Shown: positions 48,701 to 55,815, numbered from the stretch's first letter. The stretch is DNA of 64,000 nt from Candidatus Muiribacterium halophilum (GCA_023228995.1 JALOAD010000006.1:56397-120396), one strand, 5' to 3'. The notes: generated from the sequence alone by a model not told the origin. Program-made: numbers and translations.

Positions 48701-51084
48701 TATATGGAGAAAATTTCAGTAATAACTGTGATTCAGGCGAACTTATTATAAACAACACTAAAATAATTTTTAACAATTATGACAATCATAATTATTGGTC
48801 AGACAACGAAATAAGATTTTATATTCCTGAAGAATTAGAACTTGGCACTGTTGAAATATCTCTTATAATAAATGATTTCAATATAGAACTTCCAAAATTT
48901 AATATTGTCAATAATATGGAAATAGAAAAAATATATTCCATTAGAGACATACCAGATTCAAAAGAATTCATAAATTCTGGAGACATATATTCAAAAACAA
49001 TAATAAACGGAGATGAATTCGGAGAAATTCCAGGAAAAGTCGTAATTGGAACAACTGAAATCAATATATTCGAAGAATGGAACAATAAACATATATCTTT
49101 CATGATTCCAGAAAATACAATAAGTGGAGATCTTATAATTATTCCAGGATATTCTGAAAATATGAGCTTCAATACTGGAACTTTTATCGTTGGACCAGAA
49201 TTTACATCCATAAAATCTGAAATAGATGATGAACCAATAGCAGATAACCAGTATTATTCAAATCAAGTTTTGAAAATAGAAGGAAATAATCTCGAAGAAT
49301 GTGATCTTCTGATTATTCAGAACAATGAAAAAGTTATATGGAGAAACAAAATAAATGAAGATGATAACAATAGTGGCTACAGCTCAATAGTGTCAGATAA
49401 TAAACATAGCCTTTCCATCACTCTTCCAGACAATCTTCCATTAGGAGAATATCCCGCTTATTTTGTAAACAAAGATAATATTCTAAACTGGAAAGAAGAT
49501 TTTAAAGTATTTCCTGAAATTAAAAATGTTTCTTCTAAGTATAATAATATCTCAAAAAATCATGGCATCATTGGAGAGATTTTATACATTTCCGGATATA
49601 ACTTTAATAATATCGATACTTCTGCTGACTTCGTAACAATAAACTCAACTGAAACTAATACAAACTTACCAATAATTAATTATACTTCAGACACAATAGA
49701 ATGTATGATACCAGAAGGTACCCGTCCTGGAAAAATAAAAGTCTGTATTAATCAAATTGAATCCAATGAATTCGACTTAAAAATCAATCCTGTAATATTA
49801 TCATTATCTAATGCTTCAGGAGTATATAACGACTCTATAAAAATAAATGGTTATAACTTTGGTTCTCAAATAGGGACTTTGAAAATTGGAGGAAACACAT
49901 ATAGCGATTTATATGGAATTATTCAGAGCTGGAATAATACAGAAATAACTTTCAAAATACCAGATGATATAGAACCTGGTGATAATACAACTCTTCAGGT
50001 AATTACGTCAGACAATATAGAAAGTGATTTAAATGCTTATAATTCTCCGAAAATTAAAATCTATCCTTATATTAATGAAATAAAAACAAATAATATAGGT
50101 AATTATTTAAATTTAGAAAAAGATCAGGAATTTTATATTTTTGGAGGTAATTTTGGACAATCAGGTTTAAACTCAAAAATTTACTTAACAGATTTTTATG
50201 GTGAAAACAAATATTATGTTGATATTCTCGAATGGGGAATGAAGACAATCAGATGTAAATTACCAGAAGATCTGACAGAAATCAATATGGAAAGAATATA
50301 TGTAGTAATTGAGAATAACAATATGCTATATTCTGGTATTGGTGTTCAAGTCAAATATTTAAGCCCCAAAATACAATTTATTAGTGGTGAAACAGAAGAT
50401 GGTTTAGAATTAATAAAAATATATGGACCTTCAAATAAATTATTTATAAAAAGAAATTTAAACAGAATTAACACTATTAAAAACAATGAAGAATTGATAA
50501 TAGTCGGTGTTAATTTTTCAGATAGTTCTGAGATTTATTTAAATAATACCAAAATTGAAAATTTAAATTATCAGTATAAGTTTTCTTATCCATATGATCC
50601 TGATAAGAGTTATAGTTATTTTTACGAAGGTGAAGAATATACTTATCCACTTTATCCTTCAGAAATACATTTTAACATTCCAGAATATTTTGAAGCCGGA
50701 AATTATAATATAACTGTGAGAACAAATATACCTGAAAGCAATACTTATGTCGAAAATACTTTGAATAATACAATTTTTATTGAGCCTGAAATAGAAGAAA
50801 TAAAATATGATACTGGACAGAGTTTAACCTATTCAAGTGGAATATTTTTGTATGATTCAAATATTTCTAATATAATTAATATAACCGGGACAGGATTTGG
50901 TACAATTCCTAAGATAATTAAACTTATTAATAACAATATTCAGACGACATTAAATATTAATGGCAATTGGAATTGTAATAACTTACAAATTATTATGCCA
51001 GAAAATGTTACAGATGGAGAATTATGCATTCAATATAATGGAGAAATTATTGATACCGATATAAAAATTAAAAAAATAAATTAA
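42703..51084 (+). CDS. Giant lipoprotein: lipase-like domain plus IPT/TIG repeats
   Basis: A 2793-residue lipoprotein, lipobox FTGC. Residues 1-430 repeat the domains of its neighbours (N-terminal domain with 'DDIYFALSTDSVE', two carboxypeptidase-regulatory-like domains, a PKD-like domain). A ZU5-like beta region follows (about 440-560). An alpha/beta-hydrolase of the lipase/PGAP1-like kind comes next: 'VVHGIF' (His667, oxyanion region) and CHSMGG with nucleophile Ser811. The remaining 1600 residues are about fifteen IPT/TIG Ig-like domains, e.g. 'GENFGTDTGSVYFNDIKCD' then 'SWSDDKIICQSP'. Catalytic Asp and His of the hydrolase are not certain. No C-terminal anchor. Base composition changes sharply near residue 582, just before the hydrolase. 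Probably a surface-exposed enzyme on a long stalk. Substrate unknown. Confidence 0.83.
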   Translation: MEYRKIKILSLTLLLTLIFTGCFGGGKSSNINESQNITSTENPEMVKIRNAALKREEILIKIQEKVKSEKQNSIQQNKSPLNPDTVNDDIYFALSTDSVEIYATNSTMIYRFVYIENAMSVFPEKYTGTMTMYFTIVNGEWILTDGNVDFAEITLSSAKGVAKNLITQEEISDAIVYGIAGDEITRTVKTDTQGVFIIPDIIDNNYDIYVKKAGYTTIKLEDISFDVQKEKQLGIILMSPDQNAHFASISGNAYWDTEQTDPAEGATIYITNSDNTQTDIIPAKTDSTGYYEISYIPAGIYKINAKYINNRSISANLTISNSQASNKNNINMTPLILAGNNKPQITETYPQTTDINLEIGTEQIFAIKVTDLDSDEIVYNWSCSNGSLQLTTTSVNSWEATRSGQQWVKVTASDRKGGEVEQTFNINVINTVGIIEYDIVKRETFFADSQNNVMHTDIDGISYDIIVPENTFSGTLSLKATRFDQNIPLDPWFNNSGIEQKGKLGIEIASTSDLNSPIIVKVPASDLNINTTNTIITMRNSGNSEEYYLGFEEKDGYLEIYVMPEFMENIETATPNRAEIMDPNDIKDAYNKGSGSSIGDIRLFQKKFNDRIQLAINESGKNISFEDSGFSGGTGYLGAILGSTIPDLNLIAGDTPVEGEDNILVVHGIFCWTEIMGGDYYRILSNTLNLTIEDYNNKIDSPNQSEFIEFLKTIHQWNTGIPLSNRGYGSLIEWLRHKDSYKLYNEIIKKDVFLKETNGVTCIGNGLKDFNVMKYNYNSLANNHETGINLANQIYAKLSGNDATLTIVCHSMGGLVTRRALAELYENPDTRNGILSRIKKVIFLSTPNRGGKFTNKEQNKKNNLKIPHSYHIKDSYFNPSYPQMTGPIRKFSQAINYYFNNVIKPNLLIMSSASRNPEIIGLGLNSNIEMLPTGMTQLMGNPDNNFLDYIFNEKRKLPVSYYAIIDNDDLLVDEESIDLTGKSGNENEYFSKNCEKFKNYENFSVIKDDFLELRDDLPWLHFSTTMINDQYVIENKTKKYLKELIPNKKPEIKYFSKISDSKLNETPEIDKIKLYYKVIDSDSNTCKVSLKYKFPDDEDFSVALLIEGDIDYIDTSIYEDSANNKIPTLCITWDCIGEIEERLKTLNKKQIILSVKLEVDDEIENDTTFSDILEIPVTLPPFIENYTLSDKVIEKIHKGIKFDINGKNFVTGENFTTKILYKSIDKDFQEMDTKECDININDSKITLKLPEDAVSGSFYLKIVTEDPNFGTYQSNIKELTILSDPHIYIEPYKENYLEISKDELYANFASNSSIIIRGYNLGIPEELPIIECINPDDTTEVIFHRTLTSNSFSFYEREGLFGYTTKILDGKVNSAVFPLYIRVKIGSQYSNIYKYPSDPTIFDCSKLSGTNLVTLIYINDKNYFYSGDTLIIDGVNFGEEPGKIMLFDTTELQITSWTDRKIIFTAPSIQIGQEQYFSVVIKPLQVKNNSQKIYSNIVYPKMSLAKESDLLIVDKIVNNDFAFEFKNLNFNENTPDIFINDTKLNNSYIISKNNFYNNNYHSITVKYPEDIIRDNKFVSIKAVIDNDYSTGIIHHEISPLISDYYAVDENLNIIEGNITEINRTFLIKGCGFSSGNDGTLYHNGVIIRNILHWDNNQILFKLPRESQVFGTVKVQVGNYYNEKQFYESYTCPVPGLNIIKKLIPASPDTPEEELIYVHGQAYETNYAPFSSGDKAIVYGNNLHITISGEQLYINNTNISNYIIRRNYEQIIFEIPGNVSTGNLRMTRGISSSNELFVKINQIPLITEEISWLNSDQNTGKITVSGENFGTDTGSVYFNDIKCDIINSWSDDKIICQSPKNATNQTISGLCYLKVITYSGAETGKDYSFLEYSTPSISNVSSTSENINHNYMANSGDEIEISGTYFGNIAGDVYISDQLLEIISWNSTLIRCRLPENAHSGKINVVTAYTINAISQEILNICPLIDSELNKEYSKNEIVRIYGENFSNNCDSGELIINNTKIIFNNYDNHNYWSDNEIRFYIPEELELGTVEISLIINDFNIELPKFNIVNNMEIEKIYSIRDIPDSKEFINSGDIYSKTIINGDEFGEIPGKVVIGTTEINIFEEWNNKHISFMIPENTISGDLIIIPGYSENMSFNTGTFIVGPEFTSIKSEIDDEPIADNQYYSNQVLKIEGNNLEECDLLIIQNNEKVIWRNKINEDDNNSGYSSIVSDNKHSLSITLPDNLPLGEYPAYFVNKDNILNWKEDFKVFPEIKNVSSKYNNISKNHGIIGEILYISGYNFNNIDTSADFVTINSTETNTNLPIINYTSDTIECMIPEGTRPGKIKVCINQIESNEFDLKINPVILSLSNASGVYNDSIKINGYNFGSQIGTLKIGGNTYSDLYGIIQSWNNTEITFKIPDDIEPGDNTTLQVITSDNIESDLNAYNSPKIKIYPYINEIKTNNIGNYLNLEKDQEFYIFGGNFGQSGLNSKIYLTDFYGENKYYVDILEWGMKTIRCKLPEDLTEINMERIYVVIENNNMLYSGIGVQVKYLSPKIQFISGETEDGLELIKIYGPSNKLFIKRNLNRINTIKNNEELIIVGVNFSDSSEIYLNNTKIENLNYQYKFSYPYDPDKSYSYFYEGEEYTYPLYPSEIHFNIPEYFEAGNYNITVRTNIPESNTYVENTLNNTIFIEPEIEEIKYDTGQSLTYSSGIFLYDSNISNIINITGTGFGTIPKIIKLINNNIQTTLNINGNWNCNNLQIIMPENVTDGELCIQYNGEIIDTDIKIKKIN

Positions 51085-51096
51085 TAAGGATATTTT

Positions 51097-52110
51097 ATGT
51101 TATTTAATGTTTTCGTAATCTATATTATATTTATATCTTTCTTAGGTGCCATTATTTTAAATTATACACATAAATATATAAGAAAAAGATATTCTGAAGA
51201 AATGATCATTGATTATATTTACTTTTCTTTTATATTCTTAGGACCGGTAGTTGTATCTTTTTTATCAATTTCTCTTTTTTCCATTTCTTTTTTTAATAAA
51301 TCTTGGTTTAATTTAGCTAAAATCAATGAATTTAAAAATACTTTTCATTTTTTACCGTACATTATTTATATTTTAATTTTTTTTCTAATGATTTTTCAAT
51401 ATAAAAAAACTAAAATATTTATTTTTTATTATTTTTATATCACCACTATTCCTTTCATAATAATTCTAAATAATATACAAAATAATATTTCATATAATTA
51501 TTTTATTTTAATATCATTATTCGTTTTAATTATACAGATTCCAAATTATTTAATTTTTAAAAAAATAAATATATTAAATTATTTTCTTTCGATTCTCTAT
51601 TTGTTTTTTATTAGTAATTTTTTTAATAAAAAATTAAATTATATTTCTTTTGATTCTTATCAAGGATTAGTAATTTATCCAATTATAACTTTATTATTTC
51701 TTCATTTTTTCTTAAAAAATCTTAGAACAATGATAAAAATTGAAAAAGAGAAAAATAACAATATTTTTAAAATTGGATTTATTTTTTCATTATTATCATT
51801 TATAATAGATTCTGGAAAAAATGGATTATTTTTAATCATCTTTCCATATATGTTCTGTTTAATTCAAATCTTCGTAACAATTCCATATATTATGTTTTTA
51901 TATTTCAAGGAAATATATTTTAAAGATATTGACAAAGAATTAAAAATTTTAAAAAATAATTGGGAAGAAAATTATATATCCAAAAAACTAGTTAGTGTTT
52001 CAATATTCATAATAACTATAATAATTTTAATATCTTTAATGTCATTTTCATCAAAGTATCTATTTAATGAAATATATTTAGTTTTTGAATCAACAGTAAA
52101 TCTTTATTAA
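51097..52110 (+). CDS. Polytopic membrane protein of unknown function
   Basis: A 337-residue integral membrane protein with roughly nine hydrophobic helices and almost no large loops. I recognise no family. It is rich in Phe, Ile, Asn and Lys, in keeping with very AT-rich DNA (long T runs). TAAGGAT precedes the ATG and the gene starts 12 bases after the giant lipoprotein, so the two are likely cotranscribed. It could help localise or process that protein, but only proximity suggests this. The C-terminal helix is followed by a short outer tail. No conserved catalytic motif is seen. Confidence 0.7.
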   Translation: MLFNVFVIYIIFISFLGAIILNYTHKYIRKRYSEEMIIDYIYFSFIFLGPVVVSFLSISLFSISFFNKSWFNLAKINEFKNTFHFLPYIIYILIFFLMIFQYKKTKIFIFYYFYITTIPFIIILNNIQNNISYNYFILISLFVLIIQIPNYLIFKKINILNYFLSILYLFFISNFFNKKLNYISFDSYQGLVIYPIITLLFLHFFLKNLRTMIKIEKEKNNNIFKIGFIFSLLSFIIDSGKNGLFLIIFPYMFCLIQIFVTIPYIMFLYFKEIYFKDIDKELKILKNNWEENYISKKLVSVSIFIITIIILISLMSFSSKYLFNEIYLVFESTVNLY

Positions 52111-52117
52111 CTTTGAC

Positions 52118-52202
52118 TCAAACCTGTTCATAACACATAATAAACAAAGAAAATACTCTCTGCTGAATTTGTTGGGGGTCAAACCTGTGCATAACTCATA
52201 AT
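52118..52202. repeat. Pair of 24-nt direct repeats beside a transposase relic
   Basis: Copies at 52118-52141 and 52179-52202 (core CAAACCTGT.CATAAC.CATAAT) match at 22 of 24 positions. The second contains AAACCTGTGCATAAC, which recurs exactly inverted at 52569-52583 inside the transposase relic. Exact 15-base matches this close are not expected by chance. Confidence 0.65.
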
Positions 52203-52253
52203 TTGTTTGAATTAAATCTGCAAAAAAATAATTTATACTGATAAAATAAATCT

Positions 52254-52687
52254 GTGACAAGACCATTAAGAATTCAGTTTGAAAATGCCGGTTATTATGT
52301 AATATTTCGCAGAGATCTGAAAAGATATATATTCAAAAAAACATTGCTGAATTTAACATAACAGAAGGAGAGATTTTTGCTAAAAAAAGAAATAATCTTT
52401 TTAAAAAAATAACAATTTATTTGCTAAGAAAACAGACAAGGATGAAAAGCAAAGATATTGCTGAATTATTTGGCATTAGCGAGAATTCAGTATCTTCTAT
52501 TGTAAAAAGAATGGAAGAAGAAAAAAATAAAGATTTGAGTCTGAGAGACATTTTAAAGAGATTAATGCGTTATGCACAGGTTTCAGATCTGTATTCATCA
52601 AGTGAATCACAACTATTTTACACTCCAGAACTAAAACCAAGAAATTATACCATCTTCAAATTCTGGGTAGATGAGATGAAAAAATAA
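52254..52687 (+). pseudogene. Relic of a REP-associated tyrosine transposase (RAYT)
   Basis: From GTG 52254 the frame reads TRPLRIQFENAGYYVIFRR, the hallmark N-terminus of Y1/RAYT transposases (usual form RPLR.E..GA.YHV..R). A stop follows within 35 codons. After a frameshift in an A run the sequence continues 'AKKRNNLFKKITIYLLRKQT', then 'MKSKDIAELFGISENSVSSI' and 'KDLSLRDILKRL'. That is the C-terminal HTH tail of the same family. The central catalytic domain with the HUH motif and nucleophilic Tyr, normally some 150 residues, is missing. The tail alone has an open frame of 89 codons from a TTG at 52421, but without ribosome site; I treat it as part of the relic. Confidence 0.72.
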
Positions 52688-52791
52688 GCTACTGAAATAT
52701 CCATACAATTTCTCATATGGTTCTGATAAAATCAATGTGTTAAAAGTTCTTTAAGAATTTAGTAAACTTTTATTTTGTAGGAGAATAAAAA

Positions 52792-52881
52792 ATGTGTTTT
52801 ATAAATTTTATGCAAAAATTTGATTTATTAAAAAATCTAAAAATAGCTCAATACATGACTAACCAGAAATACCTTTTTTAA
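52792..52881 (+). CDS. Possible 29-residue small protein
   Basis: MCFINFMQKFDLLKNLKIAQ and nine more residues, then a stop. A TAGGAG eight bases before the ATG makes translation possible. No homology recognised; may be a fragment of a mobile-element gene next to the transposase relic. The gap 52688-52930 holds nothing else except the promoter at 52895. Confidence 0.2.
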   Translation: MCFINFMQKFDLLKNLKIAQYMTNQKYLF

Positions 52882-52894
52882 AAATTTTACTTTA

Positions 52895-52923
52895 TTGCGG
52901 ATTTAGATTGATTAATATATAAT
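52895..52923 (+). promoter_or_regulatory. Promoter giving a probably leaderless mRNA
   Basis: TTGCGG (52895-52900), 17 bases, TATAAT (52918-52923). The start codon of the next gene is only seven bases after the -10 box, so transcription would begin at about the A of ATG. No Shine-Dalgarno exists upstream, in agreement. Confidence 0.5.
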
Positions 52924-52930
52924 TTAAATT

Positions 52931-54118
52931 ATGAATATTGAGAATATAAATGAAAATAAAAATTATAATATACTAATAGTTGATGATGTTGACATTAACA
53001 GAGATTTTATAAAAACAGTTATAACAACGCTTGATAATAAACTTAATGTTACGATTTTTGAAGCTGCAAATGGTCTTGAAGCTTTTAAAAAAATCACTGA
53101 TATTCCTAATATTTCACTTGTTATTTTAGATATGATGATGCCTGAGTATGATGGTTTTTATTTTTTGGAAAAATATTCTCAGGAGTTTTCACGATATTAT
53201 ATTCCAATAATTGTTATGAGTGCTGCTGGTGATAATGAAGTTATAAAAAAAGCTTATAATTATGGTATTTATGATTATTTTATAAAACCTCTATCTTCTG
53301 ATAGGTTTTTATCTTTTGAGTTAAAAGTAAAAAATGCTATTAAAATGAGAGAAGCTCTCTATGAACTTGATACGAAAACTAGAATTCTTGAAAATGATCT
53401 TAGACTTGCTTCAAAATTGCAATATCAGTTTTTGCCTAAACAGTTTTCTTTAGATGATTTTGAAATGGCTTATTACTTTAAACCTTATAGTGCTCTTTCT
53501 GGTGATTATATTGATTTTTTTAATATTGATGAAGATAAAAAACTTATTATACTTGCTGATGTTGTGGGTCATGGTACAGCTTCTGCGATAATTGCTGCTA
53601 TATTAAAAACACATACTTCTGATTTTATTGATAATAATCCTGAGTTTAACCTGGAAAAATATGTTGTGGAAACAAATAAAGAACTTTTAAAAATGGATAT
53701 TGAGGGTAATCTTGTTACTGCTTTTATTGGAGTTTATAAAAGAAAAACTAGAGAACTTGAGTATATTATTGCTGGACATCCATATCCGATGATTATGGAT
53801 GAAAAAAGCTTTAATGTTGAGTTTGTTAAAGATGGTTCTTTTTTACCAATGGGACTTTTTGATAATATACAGGTTAAATCAGTTTCAAGAATTTTATCAC
53901 CAGGTACAACGCTTATTATTTATACTGATGGTATAATGGAAGCTAGAGATTCTGAAGGAAAGATATTTGGTTTGAATAATCTTCAGAGTTTTACAAAGGG
54001 TTTTATTGAAACTAAGAAAAAATTTGTTTATTATGATTTTGTTGATTCGCTTTTACTTAATTTATCATCTGTTTCTGATGATATTAGTATTATATTTATG
54101 ACAATTAAGGATGAATGA
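52931..54118 (+). CDS. Response regulator with PP2C phosphatase (RsbU/SpoIIE type)
   Basis: A 395-residue cytoplasmic signalling protein. The receiver domain is at 13-130: acidic pair Asp18-Asp19, phospho-acceptor Asp67 in 'LVILDMMMPEYDG', conserved Lys in 'YDYFIKPL' near 120. A linker helix carries 'LENDLRLASKLQYQFLP', typical before RsbU phosphatases. The PP2C/SpoIIE domain (about 180-395) has metal-binding 'LSGDYIDFF', 'ADVVGHGTASAI' and 'IYTDGIMEARDSEG'. It would dephosphorylate an anti-anti-sigma factor when phosphorylated by an unknown kinase. No partner kinase, STAS or anti-sigma gene is in the window. The stop overlaps the next gene's ATG by two codons' worth of bases. Translation probably starts leaderless. 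Confidence 0.92.
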   Translation: MNIENINENKNYNILIVDDVDINRDFIKTVITTLDNKLNVTIFEAANGLEAFKKITDIPNISLVILDMMMPEYDGFYFLEKYSQEFSRYYIPIIVMSAAGDNEVIKKAYNYGIYDYFIKPLSSDRFLSFELKVKNAIKMREALYELDTKTRILENDLRLASKLQYQFLPKQFSLDDFEMAYYFKPYSALSGDYIDFFNIDEDKKLIILADVVGHGTASAIIAAILKTHTSDFIDNNPEFNLEKYVVETNKELLKMDIEGNLVTAFIGVYKRKTRELEYIIAGHPYPMIMDEKSFNVEFVKDGSFLPMGLFDNIQVKSVSRILSPGTTLIIYTDGIMEARDSEGKIFGLNNLQSFTKGFIETKKKFVYYDFVDSLLLNLSSVSDDISIIFMTIKDE

Positions 54119-54300
54119 TGTGGGCTGATCTTTGTAATAACTGTCTTAGAGAATGTAAACAAAATAAAGGTACAAAAATTATTACTTGCAAAAAATTTAT
54201 TGAACAGCTTGGGCTTAAATTTGGTAATTCAAAGAAAGTTAAAAAGAGTGATAGAGCAAGGGGTGAAACCGGGATACGGGAAATAAAAGCAAGGAAATGA
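54115..54300 (+). CDS. 61-residue Cys-rich protein
   Basis: A small protein coupled to the phosphatase gene: its ATG overlaps the upstream TGA. Cysteines at 7, 10, 14 and 25 (C-x2-C-x3-C-x10-C) suggest a metal site. Unknown family. The last 17 residues are encoded by G-rich DNA that shares 18 identical bases (54251-54268) with the start of the octamer array at 55498-55515. The C-terminus therefore probably derives from a repeat insertion. Two adjacent ATG codons; the first overlaps best with TAAGG upstream. It may be a zinc-binding partner of the neighbouring signalling or pilus proteins, by proximity only. Confidence 0.6.
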   Translation: MMWADLCNNCLRECKQNKGTKIITCKKFIEQLGLKFGNSKKVKKSDRARGETGIREIKARK

Positions 54301-54313
54301 GCGAAGGGGGGAA

Positions 54314-54871
54314 ATGAAAAAATTATTTTTTGGTGTTTTGATTATAGTTGTTTCGTTAATCTGTTTTGCTGAAAGTAATAGAAAGTTTTTTGATATTGTT
54401 TTGTCAAAGGGTGATTTGGATAAAGAGTTTTATATTGCATATTCATGGGATTACAATAATCCTGTTAAAATAGAATATGATTATCTTGATAGATTTGTTA
54501 GGCGTTTTGAACTTGAAAAAGCTAATGGTTATTTTATTGAAATAAAGGATAGTAAAGATAATTTTTGGTTTTCTTATAAATTTGATGTTAATAATATTAA
54601 TATAAAACTTGAAAAAAATCTTTCAATGCAAAATGTTAATATTGAAGCTTACTGGGCTGATTTACCTAAATCTCAAGAGCTTTTTCTTTTTTATGAAGGA
54701 AATCTTATACCTTTGAAATTATTAGGTGGAAGGTTTTACCTTGATATTGATTTTCCTGTTTATAAAAAAATGAATTTGTATTTCAAAGATTCTGCTGATT
54801 ATATTTTTGGACCTGTTAAATATTACGGTGAGAAAGCTTATAGCAGAAAAATTGAAGTTAAACTTTTTTAA
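54314..54871 (+). CDS. Secreted protein of unknown function in the pilus cluster
   Basis: A 185-residue exported protein: signal peptide 'MKKLFFGVLIIVVSLICFA', then a beta-rich sequence without recognised family. Aromatic residues are frequent ('YFIEIKDSKDNFWFSYKF'). No cysteines in the mature part. AAGGGGGG lies directly before the ATG. It is 13 bases after the Cys-rich gene and directly upstream of the first pseudopilin, so a role in the pilus or secretion system is possible. Confidence 0.7.
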   Translation: MKKLFFGVLIIVVSLICFAESNRKFFDIVLSKGDLDKEFYIAYSWDYNNPVKIEYDYLDRFVRRFELEKANGYFIEIKDSKDNFWFSYKFDVNNINIKLEKNLSMQNVNIEAYWADLPKSQELFLFYEGNLIPLKLLGGRFYLDIDFPVYKKMNLYFKDSADYIFGPVKYYGEKAYSRKIEVKLF

Positions 54872-54876
54872 TCTGT

Positions 54877-54905
54877 TTGTAAAAAAAATTGTTTTAAATT
54901 ATAAT
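54877..54905 (+). promoter_or_regulatory. Promoter of the pseudopilin, probably leaderless
   Basis: TTGTAA (54877-54882), 17 bases, TATAAT (54900-54905). The ATG of the pseudopilin gene follows seven bases later and lacks a Shine-Dalgarno, the same arrangement as at 52895. Confidence 0.55.
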
Positions 54906-54912
54906 CTTTGAT

Positions 54913-55473
54913 ATGCGATTATTCAATAATAAGGGATTTTCTTTAATTGAGCTTATAGTTACTTTGATTATAATAACTATCGCTGCTTCTGTTGTTTTCC
55001 CTGTTTCTAGAATTTCTTATGTTAGAGAAAAAGAAGATGATCTTAAGTATTTTCTTAAAAGATTTAGAGTTGCTATTGATGATTTTAAAGAAAATAATCC
55101 TAAAGATGGTGTTTTACCTCCTATAGTTGTTCCTGGAGATGGTGTTGATGATGATGTAGATGGTTTTATTGATGAAGAAATACATGATGGTATAGATAAT
55201 GATGGCGATGGTTTTGTTGATGAAGATCTTTGTTCTTATGGTTATCCTGTTTCTTTATGGAGCCTTGTACAAAATCATAAAATAAGAAAAATTCCTAAAG
55301 AACCTTTTGGAGGTGTATGGCAATATAGGACATCTTTTTCTGCACCTGATGAATGGAAGGATTTTATTGATTATGGTGGTAAGTATGAAGCACAACCTGG
55401 TGATGATATATATGATATTAGGACTTCTAGTCCAAAACTGTCAATATCAGGAGAAGTTTATAATACATGGTGA
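54913..55473 (+). CDS. Type IV pilin-like protein with Ca-binding-like loops
   Basis: A 186-residue pseudopilin. Class III prepilin signal MRLFNNKG|FSLIELIVTLIII, cleaved after Gly8, with the conserved Glu at mature position 5 (Glu13) and a hydrophobic helix. After the helical part come two Asp-rich loops 16 residues apart, 'DGVDDDVDGFIDEE' (76-89) and 'DGIDNDGDGFVDED' (92-105). These have the DxDxDG spacing of EF-hand, dockerin or thrombospondin type 3 Ca-binding loops. GspG-type pseudopilins also bind calcium, but with a different site. The rest includes 'EPFGGVWQYRTSFSAPDEW', a GspG-like ending ('P.DPWG..Y'). First structural gene of the pilus/secretion cluster, with its own promoter; the next gene lies beyond the octamer array. 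Confidence 0.83.
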   Translation: MRLFNNKGFSLIELIVTLIIITIAASVVFPVSRISYVREKEDDLKYFLKRFRVAIDDFKENNPKDGVLPPIVVPGDGVDDDVDGFIDEEIHDGIDNDGDGFVDEDLCSYGYPVSLWSLVQNHKIRKIPKEPFGGVWQYRTSFSAPDEWKDFIDYGGKYEAQPGDDIYDIRTSSPKLSISGEVYNTW

Positions 55474-55510
55474 GAGAGAGTAAAGGGTTAAAGAGGAATA
55501 GAGCAAGGGG

Positions 55511-55815
55511 TGAAAGGGTGAAATGGTGAAATGGTGAAGGGGTGAAATGGTGAAATGGTGAAGGGGTGAAAGGGTGAAATGGTGAAATGGTGAAGGGGTG
55601 AAGTGGTGAAATGGTGAAGGGGTGAAGTGGTGAAATGGTGAGATGGTGAAATAGTGAAATGGTGAGATGGTGAAAGGGTGAAATGGTGAAGGGGTGAAGT
55701 GGTGAAATGGTGAAATGGTGAAGGGGTGAAGTGGTGAAATGGTGAAGGGGTGAAAGGGTGAAATGGTGAAATGGTGAAGGGGTGAAGTGGTGAAATGGTG
55801 AAGGGGTGAAGTGGG
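55511..55815. repeat. Octanucleotide minisatellite, about 38 copies
   Basis: Tandem array of TGAARKGG (variants TGAAATGG, TGAAGGGG, TGAAAGGG, TGAAGTGG, TGAGATGG), about 305 bases and strongly G-rich on the plus strand. The higher-order pattern ATGG-ATGG-GGGG recurs irregularly. The reverse-strand open frame (His/Pro/Phe/Thr/Ser repeats) is only the 24-base periodicity read as codons. It lies between two pseudopilin genes. The gene-free stretch 55474-55923 is made of this array, its left flank (55498, shared with 54251) and the right arm at 55830. Confidence 0.9.

Noticed and set aside
55511-55815. CRISPR array
   Set aside because: Unit of 8 bases without unique spacers; no cas genes in the window.
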